Below, in pieces: positions 20,859 to 33,041 of a DNA stretch of 64,000 nt. Source of the stretch: Lenzites betulinus (taxonomy: Eukaryota > Basidiomycota > Agaricomycetes > Polyporales > Polyporaceae); NCBI GenBank assembly GCA_022264855.1, contig JABYQU010000010.1, forward strand, positions 62,001-126,000. The letters are read 5' to 3'. Each line of letters begins with the position of its first letter. Within the stretch, counting starts at the first letter, position 1. The translations under genes were made by a program, and so were the position numbers. The notes beneath the pieces are model-generated. The model searched no databases, was not told the DNA's origin, and worked only from the letters and a program-made list of their open reading frames with translations.

Positions 20859-23800
20859 TCATTCGTATCGTCTGATCTTCGCAGTCCTCCAGCCTTGTTG
20901 TTCGGCGTCCTCTATCCGTTTTCGTTTACAGCGCACACGCTCCCGCACGTCCTCGGGTTCTTCCTTGCTATAAAGTACGTACGCTTCCTCGAGATTCTGC
21001 TCGACCTCCTCCAAGAGCCAGCGTTCGTCCATAGTCAGCTGATGCGTTTCCATTACGACCCTGTACAAATTCCCCGGGTCAGCGCTCGGATCCGACAATC
21101 TTATAGAGCTTTGGCGCTCCACGACGGAAGGACGTACGCAACCTCTATACGGAAGACGAACCCTGCCAGCGTCTGATGCCAGCCAAGCTTGCGAAGATTT
21201 GGACCGGCATACACGAGATCCATGTCGTACTTTCTTGAAAATTCGAGGCGCGCCGACCTCGACGCGTCCTGGTCCGGGAACTCCGGGATTGGCTCGGGAG
21301 ACGTCCACCAGTATCCCCAGGGTGTGTCAAAATCTTTCACGGTCTCGTGGGTGTGGATCAACTCGTAAAAGTACAGTTGCGACGGAGGCTTGCCGATAGG
21401 AGTGGGACTGAGGCGGACGAGGTGACTGGTGGTTATGAAATCCACTTGGCGCGCTACCCAAAGATATTCAGTGTGGTGACATCGGACCCGAAATCTTCGC
21501 GGCTTACCGGTGGAGATCGAAGCATCGGTGAACCCTTCTGCGTAGCGCGAGATGTCTAGGTCGATCGCCCCGTTGAGGAAGAAGTTGCGACACGGGATAC
21601 TCTCGGTAAAGTCCTGATGAACCACGAGCTGGACCATGTATTCCATATCGAGCACTGCATAACTAGATCAAGGAAGCAGTGGTATCAGTGACCCTGAGGA
21701 GGAGCTGCGGCTGCGAGCTGCGAGACCACGAGCTATGAATACTACTCACCGCCGCCATCGCCCGCCAGGCATTGTCATGGCAGGCCCAATAATCTTGGTC
21801 GCCCCCTCGAGGGCCTGCGGCTGCGTACGCTCCCAAATGACATAGGGTTCCGGGCCTATTTCATGATCGGTGTCTGGCGCGTACTCGTCAAAGGGTTGCA
21901 ACGCCGCAGGTGAGTGATTCCTTAGGTATTCCACCGTATCGTCGGGGCTATCGACCACACCGTCCTCCGGGGTCCAAACATTAAAGGGCCCTTGGCAATC
22001 GATGCACTTTCCAACCCAAGGAATATCTTCGTCGTAGGCGTAAATGCTCCAGTCATCCCTTTCAATATATGTAAATTCCTGCACTGCATCCCAGATGATG
22101 ATAAGCGTGGCTGCGCGTTCGATAGGGTCTTGCGATTCGAGCAAAGTCTCGAGACGGCGAAGGTTGATCGCTAATGGACAGGACATCGGGTTAATATCCG
22201 TCAAATCAGACCAACTACGAGATGAGACCAACAATTAACGATCTCCGGGCTGGCCCAAAGATCCACTGTCTGGAATGGTGTCAGTAAGCTTGCGAGCGGA
22301 CGAACCGCGTCAAAATCCTCACGAAGTCTGCCAGCTTGGCCCTATACGGTAGGCCGTCGCCATTCCAGGTATCCAGATCCCATCGAATTGTCCCGTCGGC
22401 GGTTAGATATAGACCTTCCGCGCGTTCCAACTCATTACCCGGACGATCTGGGAACACCGCAAGATCTCGAAGATAATTGAAAGCTGACTAGCAAGACACC
22501 AGATAAGCATCAACGGCTGTCCGAGTCAGCGATTGGCACGTCGTTATACCTGCATATCTTGTGCCTTGAGAACGTAGTTGAGAGACACGATCTTATGTGT
22601 TTGAAATGCAAGGGACCCACCAACTCGATGATATGCAGGTACCTGTCGGTACCCTGCAAATCTTCGAAAAACTCGCCATAAGGCTGGGTTTCTGTCACAG
22701 CCGTCAATGTTGGCCACAATGCACACCACCACCGGGCGCACCTTCAATCGCAAGGAACCCATATTGTACGTCCGAACCGGAGTACCCCGCCATGAAGGCG
22801 ACGTGAGGGTTTGGCCTGGAAAGCAATGCATGGTCTACATGAGTCTTGGTACATTCCGGATAGCTAACCCAAAGCGACTTACGAAGCCTTCGAGCGCTGC
22901 AAGTACGTCTTTGCACGTTGGAGATTCTTCTTGAACTCCTCGTCCTGGCGCGGAAACTTCTTGATGATGACCTTCTTCCCGGTCTTCTTGATGCGCCCTA
23001 AGTACTTGATGACCCTATCCGGGTCCTTGGGTCGCGGGCACGGGTATTCCGCGTCGTACGGACCTACCATAGTCAGCCGATACTGCGTCCAGCTGTCTAT
23101 AGCTTCGGAGTCGTTGAGCTCTTTCACATACTCGATATCCTCGTGCCGGAGTATCATCTGCCAGGATAGCATGAGTACGCATAGGTTATGAGGGAGAATA
23201 CAGTGCAGGCCTGACCGTGCCATCCTGGTCGAATTCCACCGTGCTCATAGACACCCGCTGCGTGAGCTCGCATAGCTGCCCCAGCACGATCTCTGCCCTG
23301 CGCTCCTCGTTTTCCGCATGCTGGTCTAAGCGCATCACCACATCCGTAATTTGCTTCATATCCTGTCGATTCGCAATGGAGTCCTGCGCCTGTGGAAAGC
23401 ATAGAAGTCAGCCAAGTGAACTTACTCGTACCACTGCGAAAGCATCCCACCGAGTATAGCCGGAAAGCGTCGTCCAACTGCGTCCCCAGCCTCTTGACCT
23501 CGTCAAGCAGTTCATCCCTACGAAGAAACGCTTTGATCACGCCCATCTTCCCCCGGCGCCTCATCAAAGCCTCGATGGCCCCCAACGCGCTGGTGCGCTG
23601 AAACATCAGTACGCACCCCGATCGCTACCGAACGTACGCACCTAATCAAGTCACCAATATACTCGTTCTCACAAGACATGTCCACGTCGGGCCCGCGCCG
23701 CTTCAGCTGCTCGTAAATACCCAGCGAGAGCCGCGCCGCACGCTCAGCGAGCGCCCGACATCCATCCTTCGCCTCCTTCGTCTCCTGCACGTTTTTTGGC

Positions 23801-23993
23801 GCGCACTCATCAGCCCAAAGCTCTGTGGCCCATAGACACAGACATGAAAAGCATGCCGCACCTGTGCAGCCTCTGCAAGCTTGAGCGCGACTTCGAGCGC
23901 GGGAGCCAGCCCGGGCACCGACACTGGCAGCCAGGCGACTGCCTCCTTCGCCAGACGCAGCCCTCCGACGACGGCATCGAAAGTACGTTCCAT
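20859..23993 (-). CDS. MLKL/HeLo-like N-terminal domain protein with kinase-like middle
   Basis: A long multi-exon gene. The start ATG (23993-23991) lies in a strong context (GCCACCATGG). Exon 1 reads MERTFDAVVGGLRLAKEAVA, then LPVSVPGLAPALEVALKLAE. Exons 2-4 continue a helical bundle (CRALAERAARLSLGIYEQLK, then IEALMRRRGKMGVIKAFLRR). This pattern matches the fungal MLKL N-terminal (four-helix, HeLo-like) family as I recall it; such domains act in membrane-directed cell death or as adaptors. The middle resembles a kinase N-lobe (KKVIIKKFPR, then PNPHVAFMAGYSGSDVQYGF) but I see no HRD or DFG, so any kinase would be inactive. Further exons (SAFNYLRDLAVFPDRPG; the block at 22180-21746) lead to a charged C-terminus ending at 20859. 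All introns tested keep frame. Function is unknown; the cell-death link is inference. Confidence 0.55.
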
Positions 23994-24713
23994 GGTGGCC
24001 TGCACACTAAACCGCGCGCCATGCGTCCCATCAGCACCAACACTGACCCACAACACAGCACGGCACTCACCTAAACACGATCGGACACGACCCAGATATT
24101 CGCGGAGATATAAAAGGCAAAACAAGATTCCAGACGATGCACTCCGCGAGGATTTGGGATGCCGCCACTCCGCCCCCAGAGGTCTTATACCGCCCCGCGC
24201 CGCACGACGCTAACGAGGCGTACTCGGGCGCGGACAAGGTCGTCACGGAGTTGACATGTTGATCACACGTGGCGCGCTAGGCGCGGGACGTTGTATTTTT
24301 GCCGAAGAGCTGGTTCTGGAGACTTGCCTGAGTGCAGCGGGAGAAGACATTGTGTCCCGGAGCCGAGTAGCTGCTGCATAGCCCAGGAACTGATACACTG
24401 TTGTGTTGCTAAAGTGGCAGCCTACTGTGCGTGCATGAGTTGACGTTCACGCGGACAGCGTGGGCACACTTACCGCGCGTCATCTGAGAAAGAACAAGGC
24501 CCCCAGCCGGGCATCGAGCGCCCACAGTCGCGGGTGCACTCGCGGGTCTCGCTCCTGCAACAGCACGTAAAGAAATAGCAAGTGAATTGATTGATTGTCC
24601 AAGCATGGTTGCAACAGGTTTAATGCTACATAGGGACAATATCAGTGAGCAAACGATTGTACACGCCGGCCACAACAACGCCGGAGCCTTCTTCTCAGCA
24701 TCCCAGTTTTGCT
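23994..24713. other. Intergenic; no gene seen
   Basis: This lies between the promoter side of the MLKL-like gene and the 3' end of the dehydrogenase gene. A plus-strand GAGATATAAAAGGC (about 24105-24118) looks like a TATA box but no plus-strand gene follows it. Confidence 0.4.
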
Positions 24714-27128
24714 TCACATACCGCCGAATGCGATATACTTCGTGTTCATGTAGTCTTCGATCCCATGGCCGCCCTCGCGCCCTGTAAAGCCCATCAGCGT
24801 TAGACTCCATCACACCATTGTCGGCCTCGAAGGACGCACCAAGCCCGCTCTCCTTGATACCCCCAAACGGAATGACAGCCTGGCTGATCACACCCGTGTT
24901 CGTCCCGACCATCCCCACCTCAAGCGCCTCCGCCACGCGCCACACCCTCCCCACATCGCGCGAGAAGAAGTATCCCGCGAGGCCGACGGGCGTCGCGTTC
25001 GCGAGCTTGATCACCTCCTCCTCCGTCTCGAAGCGCGTGAGCGCCGCGAGCGGCCCGAACGTCTCCTCCGTGTTCACGAGCGCGTCCGCGGGCACGTCCG
25101 AGAGCACCGTCGGCGCGAAGAACGAGCCCCCGCCCGGGAGGCGCTTGCCTCCGTGCACGAGCTGCGCGCCCTTCGCGAGCGCGTCCTCGACGTGCCGCTC
25201 GACCTTCTCGACCGCGCGGTCGTGGATGAGCGGTCCGTGCGTGCTATGAGAGGGAGTCAGTAAATTTCATGACGCGGAGCGGGTGGGTGAGCGCACGTGT
25301 CGTTCTCCAAGCCGTTTCCAACCTTGAACGCGGCGACCTTCTCGGCGAGGCGGGAGGCAAAGTCGGCGTAGACAGAAGACTGAACGTAGATCCGGTTGGC
25401 GCAGACGCAGGTCTGGCCGGAGCCACGGAACTTGCACGCGATAGCTCCTGAGGGAGACTTTCAGTGGGCATACGCGCTGCGAACACGGTGTGCGTACCTG
25501 CAACAGCAGCATCGATGTCGGCGTCGTCAAAGACAATAAACGGCGCATTTCCGCCGGCCTCAATAGACACCCTGGCGACACAGGCTTCGGTAAATATCGT
25601 GAACCGAAGAGAAGGGATCAACATACTTCTTCAATGTGGTCGCAGCGAGCCCGTACAGCAACTTAGCAATAGGCGTGCTGCCCGTGAAGGAAACCTTTTT
25701 GACGGTGGTGTTCTCGCACATCTCGCGACCGACATCGCTGACATTGGCTTGAGTGGTAACGACGTTGATCACACCGGGAGGAACGCCCGCACGCGTGGCC
25801 AGCTGAACGCAAAGTTGGTGACTGATCACGGATGCGAGAGTGCGATCCTTACCTCTACGAGCGCGAGGGCGGAGAAGGGCGTCTCCGGCGGAGGCTTTAT
25901 GACTGCCGTACAGCCAGCAGCGAGCGCCGCGCCGAGCTTCCGGGTGATCATCGCGGACGGGAAGTTCCACGGTGTAAGAATCGATCTGCGGGGTTCGGTG
26001 AGCGCCCCGAGCCTCGGTGAGTAATCCCATGGAGACATACACAACACCTGCACATAACGTCAGCCCGGATGCCTACCCGAAGGAGATGGCACGTACCAAT
26101 GGGCTGCTTTATCACGACGTTGCGGATGTTGGGGAACGGGGACGGGATGACCTCTGCGCTTTCTCAGATGGTAGTCAATACTGGGTATGACATCATCGCG
26201 CACCTCCGTATGTTCGGACAGCCTCCTCGGCTACATCAACCTGTTAACATATGTTGCGATGTGCGGACGTGAATCTTACCAAACCACTGCAAGAATATTG
26301 TTCACCGCAGGCCGGATAAGATGACGCGAGAGCTTACCTCGATGAACGACGCGCTGTACGCGTGCTCTCCCTGAGGCACACAGCGTGAGTACGGAACGGC
26401 ACCGTAAGAAGTGTAAGTACTACCTTGGCCTCCGCGAGCGGTTTTCCGTTCTCCAGAGTCTATGTGGAAAGATAAGAGTCTTACGCAAGGAGAGAACGCA
26501 GGGACGTACAATGAGCCGTGCCAGGTCGTCCGTGTGCTCTTGCATGAGATCATAGAACTTCTTCAAGATATCATGTCGTTGCTGCAGACCGCTCATGAGC
26601 ACATGATAACATTAACAGAGCACTCGCGCGCACCTTGGCAGTGGTCTTGCTCCAAGTCTTGAACGCCTTGGCCGCGGCGTCGATTGCCTCCTTCGTCTCC
26701 GCGACGCCCATCTCGGGAATAGACCCGAGCTCCTCCGACGTTGCCGGGTCTTCACAGGAGAGCACACATTACTCTCTCTGGATGTCGGCCGGGAAATTGA
26801 AGGGACGTGCGACGTACTGGTGACCTTGATAACCCCGCCTTCCTTAGCGTCGACCCATTTCCCGTCAATGAAGCCTTGCGTGCGTATAAGCGACGCGTCC
26901 TTCAGCCCAAACTACCCGCGCACATGGAACAGTATTAGTTAATCTGCCATGTAGTATGACTGGACCCGAGTCACAGAAACTTACAGCAGCAGCAGCGGTG
27001 CTCGCCATCCTAAACCTGAACAGCGACTGTCTCGGCACAAACCTACGTCCAACAAAGCGCGCGGGAGTAGCGCGAGCGAGAAGAGCAGCAGAAGCAGAGG
27101 ACGAAAGCCGAATTGCGGACGGGGGCAT
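24714..27128 (-). CDS. UGA2: Mitochondrial succinate-semialdehyde dehydrogenase
   Basis: Aldehyde dehydrogenase of the SSADH type, which oxidises succinate semialdehyde to succinate in the GABA shunt. Many GT-AG introns of about 50 bp separate exons that join in phase. The N-terminus ([20 protein letters not shown]) is Ser/Ala/Arg-rich like a mitochondrial presequence. A second Met (MASTAAA) could start a cytosolic form. Landmarks in order: [111 protein letters not shown] with the catalytic Glu, [17 protein letters not shown] with the catalytic Cys, [13 protein letters not shown], and [20 protein letters not shown]. The stop is at 24716-24714. All catalytic positions are present, so the gene looks functional, unlike its left-hand neighbours. 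Confidence 0.93.
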
Positions 27129-27908
27129 GTCCAGGCGGATGAGAGGAGTAGATATAGAGGCGAGGCGGGTGAGAGCGCGAGAAAAGGTTTGAATCGTTTA
27201 GGCGCATCACGCCTGCTCCGATCCTAACCCTAGCTAGCCCGCCTGTTCTCGCCGTTCCGCTGCCGCAGTTGGCGTTCGTACCGGGATGCGGATAGGCTAT
27301 GTACCACGGGAACACTACGGGAACCCGCGGGGCTCGTTAGCGATGACGAAAAGACACGCAGCGTGAGAGGGGGACGGGGCGCGCTCCGGTCCGTGTGTTA
27401 CATACTGCTTTTGCCCATTTGTCTAGATACATACATCGTCGTCGTGCCACATCGTAAGCCGAACCCCGGAAAGCGTCGTAATCGTAAGGAGACACGTATC
27501 CAAAACATCATAAAGGTGATTAGAAGGTACGGAATAAGTTAGCCCAGCAGGCCTTTCTCCCCCAGACGCTGCGCGCTGCAGCAGGGTATCACGGCACGCA
27601 GCCAGTAAATGTATGTAAACGTATCGGAGCATCGTCCACTGCGCACATCGGCGAGCCAGAAGCGAAGGAACCAACCCACCTCAACATCCCGCCAATACAC
27701 GATCCAGTCACCGAGAACACATAAACGGAAGGTAACCCCACACCGCGCAGCACCGCGGTGGCCAGAGACGTCCGAGCCCGAGCAAGCCAGGACGAGGTCG
27801 CTCAGCCAAAGTGTCGCGTGCCGTCGAGTCACCACGAGTCAAGTCCGAGCGAGCGAGAGCCACAAGGGGGCGGACGTCCAGGAAAAGCCGCCGAGGGCGC
27901 AGGGCGGA
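27129..27908. other. Intergenic; no gene seen
   Basis: Upstream region of the dehydrogenase and 3' side of the DUF6699 gene. The plus-strand open frame from 27609 continues antisense to the DUF6699 gene, is Arg-rich, and is a shadow. Confidence 0.4.
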
Positions 27909-28916
27909 CTACCGCGACATCGCGGGCCCGACGAGCAGCTTCATCTTCGAGAACCCATCCTGGAGGTTGTCGCGCACAAGTCCGCGGAACATGTACGAGT
28001 CGAGCAGATAGTCCACGCGCCGCACGCCCTGCGCCTCCTCGAACGCGGCCGCAGACGGGAACGTCCGGCACCGTCGCGTGTACGCCCGCGAGATCGCATG
28101 CGTCTGCGTGCGCGTGAGCCGCGCCCAGTCGACGTGCGAGATCTGGCGCTGCACCGTGCGGTGGATCGCCATGAGCACGTCGTACACCGTGATGGGCGCG
28201 TCGTCTGCGGCAGCGTACGGGGGCACGCCGAGGAAGGGGGAGCGCTCCCGCGAACGCTCGCGCGACATCGAGTGTGGCTCGAGCACGACCGGCCACTCCC
28301 CGAGCGCCTCGCAGGTGATCGTCATCCGGCGCACGGTCGGGAACGTCGCGGGCTCGCGCAGCTCCTCGAGCGTGAGCGGTGTGCCGGATGTCTGGCTGAG
28401 CGCGGTGATCCGTTGCGGGTTGAACGTGTTCAGCGAAAGGTCGAACAGGAGCATCGGCCCGCTCGCGTTCTCGCCGTTCAGGAGCGGATGAATCGCGGGC
28501 TGGGGCGGGGAGGGCTGCTGGAACGCGACGGGCTGGACCATCGTCGGGAACGTGACCCACGCGGGCTGGGGCAGGCAGCTGTCCGAGGCGCGCCGGTAGT
28601 GCGTGTGGTAGGGCGCGGCACCGGGGGGCCCGAGCGGCATCATGGGCGGGAGCGGGGTGAGGAGGGCCGGGGGTGAGGGGAATGGCGCGGGGTTGGGCGG
28701 AGGCACGAGGCCGCCATGCCAGGAGGGGCGGCGCTGGCGGTGGTAGTTGAACGGCTCGTCGTCCCAGTGCACGCGCCGTTCATCGCGCGGAGTAAGCTGG
28801 GGGGAGCCGGGGAGGTTCGCGGGCGGGATGAAGGGCGAGATGTAGGGCTGCTGGTAGTACGGGTGCAGATAAGGAGTTGGGTAGTAGAACTGTTGGTAGC
28901 CGTAGGGGGCAGACAT
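27909..28916 (-). CDS. DUF6699 domain protein
   Basis: A single-exon gene of 335 residues. The N-terminal half is Pro/Tyr-rich and disordered (MSAPYGYQQFYYPTPYLHPY, with RRVHWDDEPF further on). The C-terminal half carries the pattern of DUF6699, a domain common in basidiomycetes: MLLFDLSLNTFNPQRITAL, LTLEELREPATFPTVRRMTI, EALGEWPVVLEP, ITVYDVLMAIHRTVQRQIS, then VDWARL and a closing AYTRRC. RSRERSRERS resembles an SR-type stretch. The molecular function of the family is not known. A TATA box about 55 bp upstream supports this start. The gene appears intact. Confidence 0.8.
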   Translation of the reverse strand: MSAPYGYQQFYYPTPYLHPYYQQPYISPFIPPANLPGSPQLTPRDERRVHWDDEPFNYHRQRRPSWHGGLVPPPNPAPFPSPPALLTPLPPMMPLGPPGAAPYHTHYRRASDSCLPQPAWVTFPTMVQPVAFQQPSPPQPAIHPLLNGENASGPMLLFDLSLNTFNPQRITALSQTSGTPLTLEELREPATFPTVRRMTITCEALGEWPVVLEPHSMSRERSRERSPFLGVPPYAAADDAPITVYDVLMAIHRTVQRQISHVDWARLTRTQTHAISRAYTRRCRTFPSAAAFEEAQGVRRVDYLLDSYMFRGLVRDNLQDGFSKMKLLVGPAMSR

Positions 28917-28969
28917 CGGAGAGAGGTTGTGGGTGAAAGATTGAGGCGGGCGAGGGGCTGCGAGAGGGC

Positions 28970-28977
28970 TTTATATA
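28970..28977 (-). promoter_or_regulatory. TATA box for DUF6699 gene
   Basis: The minus strand reads CCTATATAAAGC about 55 bp before the ATG at 28916, a typical distance for a fungal TATA element. Confidence 0.5.
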
Positions 28978-31376
28978 GGCAGCAGACACGTCAGAAGAGC
29001 GTAAAGAGACTGAGAAGAGTATCGGTACCGCAGCTCAGGGGGACTCTAAAGAGGAAGGTGGTCGGTGGGCGGGCGCGAAAGAAGAGCTACACCAGGTAGG
29101 GGGTTCAGAACCACCGACGGTAGAGAGCGCAGGCGGTGCAGGAGGAGGGGGAAAGCAAGAGGCGATGGGTCGGGTCGGGACAGCAGGCGGGGGAGCGACT
29201 TAAGAGCACAGCAAATGGTCGATCTCACGCGTGCGCAATATATCGGATTGGATTTGCAAAAGCGGGACGGAGGCGTGACTCAGTATCTGCGTGGCATCAC
29301 GACATTGCATCAGTGCACGGAGAGCGGAAGAAAAAGGAGACCGGGGAAGAGGGTGCGCAGCGAGCGGGGGTGGACGAATCCAGAGCTGGATAAGGATCAA
29401 CGTCTCACCTTGATGGACTGCCTGATCCTTGTCCCGGCCTTTCAGCTGTCGGGGAAGACTGGGCTAAGCTGGAAGATGTCTAGTAGTATGTACCAATTGG
29501 CTGGCAACAAGCACGGTCGGGAGCAGTGGGGAGATCGGTACTTCTACGGATGGGTTCCTGCTCGCTCGGACTCTCGGAGATTTGTAGGCTCGAGGAGCGC
29601 TTCGAGTTGCAAGGCATCTGCAGATCGGCCGAGTGAGGCGATAGAGCTGCGATAAATCATCACAGGTACCAACGCTTGTGGGCTTCATGATGCTCGCATC
29701 GCGCTCTGGGAATCCGGAGGAGTTGCAGGCGGTGGTGGCAACGAAGAAGCGCAACCGTCTCTGCTCGCTTGCGCGCCTGGTAGACGCCCACGGCTAACGT
29801 GTGCCAGTGGCAGTGTGGCGGTAGCGAACGCTCCTCTTTCCTTCGTACCACGTTCTGTACATTTCTCCAACACCCGTTGTTGTCGAAGGGTATAATGCAT
29901 GCCGCTCAGTACAATGACTCTACACGCCGCACAGCGAGGAAACGCACCCGCCAGCGCCACTACGTCCGCCACAAGCGACTTTTTATCGTGCCACCATGTC
30001 GCTTGGGTAGTATACAACCACAGGTACGGGTTAGCCACAGCCGCCGTTTCCTGCGTTGTACTCATATCTCGTTCAACTGCAGCACCTCTACACCCGCCTT
30101 ATCCACACGCCGCAGCCTTGTAATGTCTCTGACATCTCATCGCGCCCCTAGGCAGCGTCCTTTGTCTTTCGGTTCAGAGCCGCAGCCCAACCACATCCGA
30201 ACGCGCTGCTTTCTTTCCATCAGCCCCTGCGCTGCCACACACACCCCAAGGACACTTAAGATGGAGCCCTCATCTTCCAGACAGTCCCCGGTCTGGCAAG
30301 TGTCAGCTCACGTCGTTCACACGACACGCCATGGCTGGCGGGGCATGGCATTGCGACGGCAACCATCCCTAACCTCTTACGCGCTCACATGTCATTCATT
30401 GTCGCGCCAATGGTTCATGCGTGTTGCCGGCATCCGTCCCCAGGATGCCTTTATCGCATTGCATAGCTTCCACGAACACCAGGGCTTCGACGGAGTCATC
30501 ACGGTGAGTCCAAGATCCGGTGCAGGCTTGCGTGCATTCACACCACATTCACTGCAGCACCCCGTAGCGCAATCCGTCTTCGGTTTGAAGGACGGCCACA
30601 ATGGACGCGAGATAGTGACAGGTCAAACCGAACACATTCACAAACTCCGAGCTCCCAAGACACACCAGCGCGTCGTGCCCCAATTCCATGTAACATCGGA
30701 TGCGCAGGTAGGCAAGTACCCTGCCAGGTAAAGGGAAAGCATCCCTCTTTGGAATCTGTTTCCCTCTGGTCTTCGCCAAGTTTAAAGCCTCCGCTACTTA
30801 GACCGGATTCCGGAGCCTCCGTACCCGCCGGGGTACCTGCTGTGGTGGGAGCGTGACCCCAAGCCGGATGGGACTTCCATGTTCTCCCGCCGCTCGCTCA
30901 GATGTATGCATGAGGATGCAGGGAACCCTGCATTTCTTTCCGGCATCTCCCCCACGGCTCCGGCTTGAAACTTCTGCTCATGCAAGACGCCGTTCTCGAG
31001 GCCAGACGCCAAACGTCGCGCAGCTTAGTGATCCTGCCCCGTACACAGCCCTCTTGCACACCTTCAGCCAACGGAACTCGAGCCTGAAATCTTCCTCCGA
31101 TGCCCAGATCGCCCGTAACATGACTGATGCTACGCACCTCTGCTTCGCCCGTCCGCGCAGCACACAGCTTGTGGTCGCCCGCGCTCGGAACTAGCTAACT
31201 CTGCGTCCTGTATCTGCCTTTAAACGTCAGACTCCCCCGACTCCCCGCCTTCCTCCTCCAACTTCCGTTGCTTTCACGACGCCTAGTCCGCGCTGAGCGT
31301 GGGCTCGACTCTCACAGCTTTGCCACACGGGCGCAACAACTGGCCCTATGCGCCACGCGGGACGCCCATGGATGCG
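28978..31376. other. No confident gene
   Basis: Open frames exist on both strands, for example minus 30065-29960 starting MSTTQETAAVANPYLWLY, and minus 30779-30549. None shows a family motif or a convincing exon chain. The stretch may hold decayed repeats. Confidence 0.35.
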
Positions 31377-31575
31377 ACTCGTGTCAGGACCTGGGAAAAC
31401 TGGGGTCGAGCTCACATCCGGAAAACCCGCCAAAATGGCCATTTTCGGGGGTACACGTGACCTAAACGCCCAGGCACATTGCCTTATATAGTTAAAATTA
31501 CCATATAAGTACCCCCGAAAACGGGATGTAAGCTCTGACCGAGTTTTCCCAGGTCCTCTCGTGTCGGGATGCGCA
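31377..31575. repeat. Foldback (MITE-like) inverted repeat
   Basis: The left arm at about 31382-31452 (GTCAGGACCTGGGAAAACT, GGTCGAGCTCACATCC, TTTTCGGGGGTAC) is matched in inverse by the right arm at about 31512-31572 (GTACCCCCGAAAA, GGATGTAAGCTCTGACC, AGTTTTCCCAGGTCCTC). The left arm has about 20 extra bases. An inner CTTATAT/ATATAAG pair flanks an AT-rich loop. No ORF belongs to it. Confidence 0.7.
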
Positions 31576-32196
31576 GCTGCTGTCCCTCCTTAAAGGTGAA
31601 ACAACATGCATCCACAGCTCTGTGGCTCCGGATGTTTGAGGCCAAGAGCTGCACCTGCCAGGTAAGACCATATACGCTTGTTGACGGACTATTGGTTCTT
31701 GTTTCTCGGTATCGCAGCCATAAGTTGTACCTAGGTACGTCCACCACCTGCGAGCATTTTCGTAGTAGATATGTAAGTATACGATGATCTCTCGATTTGT
31801 GTCTGAGGCCTGAGGTTTCTAGCTTAGGAAGCGGTGCGTAACATTCAGCTGTGCAATATCCCGTCCGGCCGGGATCGACAACGAAGAGTTGCACTGTCCT
31901 CCATCTATGGGGAGTGGCAACGCCTGCGAGCTTGATGGCATGATTTATAATCAGGCACTGTCTCGAAACATGGTCAGGAAATAATTAGGCGCTATTGCGC
32001 GCGAACAGCGCTTATTGTGGTGGCTGAACGCGCGCGGGCAGGTTCTGTACCAAACTATGCGGGCGAGAGTGTATAACACAGAGGACAGATGAATGTCATT
32101 AGAGTCGCGAAATGCCGCGCGTTAGGTACTGATTAACAAGGATGCATAAGATCATTTGCGCGGACGTATGTAACCAACTTTGCATGCTTCGGGAAC

Positions 32197-32570
32197 CTAC
32201 GCTAGATAGCCCATGCGCGCACGGTACCGTTCAATCGCCCTGACCAACGCCTCCAGTTTCTCCGCCTTCCTCTTCAGCTTGGATTTCCCTGGCACAGAGG
32301 GATCGTTTTCGCGCTTGCGGTACACCTCAAGTTGCTCGTCGAGCACGGGAATGGTTATCCGCGGGACAGCCTCATGATCGAGGATCAGCACAGTAGCATT
32401 GAGCTTGATCCTGATCGCGTTGGCCTTGTCCTTCTTCTCTTGTTGCTCTTGTGCATGCTTGGAAGCCGTCGCGAGTGTGTTCTGAACGTGTGCGGTCTGA
32501 CGCGCTCCCTCATGGCCGCTCGAATCGATTGCGCGTGCAGCCACTAGCCAGCCCAGGCCCAGGTCGGAGA
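32197..32570 (-). CDS. Partial coding exon, basic helical protein of unknown function
   Basis: An open minus-strand segment reads HAQEQQEKKDKANAIRIKLN, then HEAVPRITIPVLDEQLEVYR, then SKLKRKAEKLEALVRAIERY, and ends GYLA-stop at 32197. No in-frame ATG is present at the 5' side, so it is probably the last exon of a longer gene or a truncated copy. I recall similar C-termini in Agaricomycete proteins of unknown function, often in repeat-rich regions. The left arm of the large inverted repeat begins about 300 bp upstream (32872) and may have cut the gene. An upstream minus-strand segment (about 32840-32600) containing INEIAKKIGAARDAVGVER could be another exon. Confidence 0.4.
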
Positions 32571-32917
32571 AACGCGTCACGTGCTACAAGTGAACGCGTC
32601 TGTGGCTGTCGCGCGCGCAGGTGGGTTGTCCGTGCAACGTTCCACTCCCACAGCGTCGCGCGCCGCCCCAATTTTCTTCGCGATCTCGTTTATCCATGGA
32701 TGCGCAGGGAAGTAGCACAATATTATGCTGATTACTGCTTCATCACGTATGTTTCTGGTTCGAACACAGAAGCTAACTGAGGAACGACTGAAGCTGACAT
32801 CGAATTTCTTTGGCAGTTCTCTAACTGATGATATAGGCATGTAGCATCACCAGACTAGAGAGTCGCGCGCGGCACGGCGGGCAAAGCCGTATATCGCAGG
32901 GGAGGAAAGTGGGGAGA

Positions 32918-32935
32918 AAAGACCTCGAGGTCTTT
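32918..32935. repeat. 18-bp perfect palindrome in left arm
   Basis: AAAGACCTCGAGGTCTTT is its own reverse complement and lies about 45 bp inside the outer border. The same palindrome occurs at 57926-57943 in the right arm. Confidence 0.9.
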
Positions 32936-33041
32936 CCTATCCAGACACTGTCACAGACTATATTACGGATCAGGATAGTTAGCCTGTCACACCCATTTCC
33001 CTTGCTTATCGCGACGCGGGTGCTGCACAGCTTTAACACCG

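Noticed and set aside
24105..24118. A plus-strand TATA-like element GAGATATAAAAGGC
   Set aside because: No plus-strand gene follows within reach; the adjacent gene is on the minus strand.
27609..28676. A 355-residue plus-strand open frame
   Set aside because: It lies antisense to the single-exon DUF6699 gene, is Arg-rich and motif-free: a GC-rich shadow.
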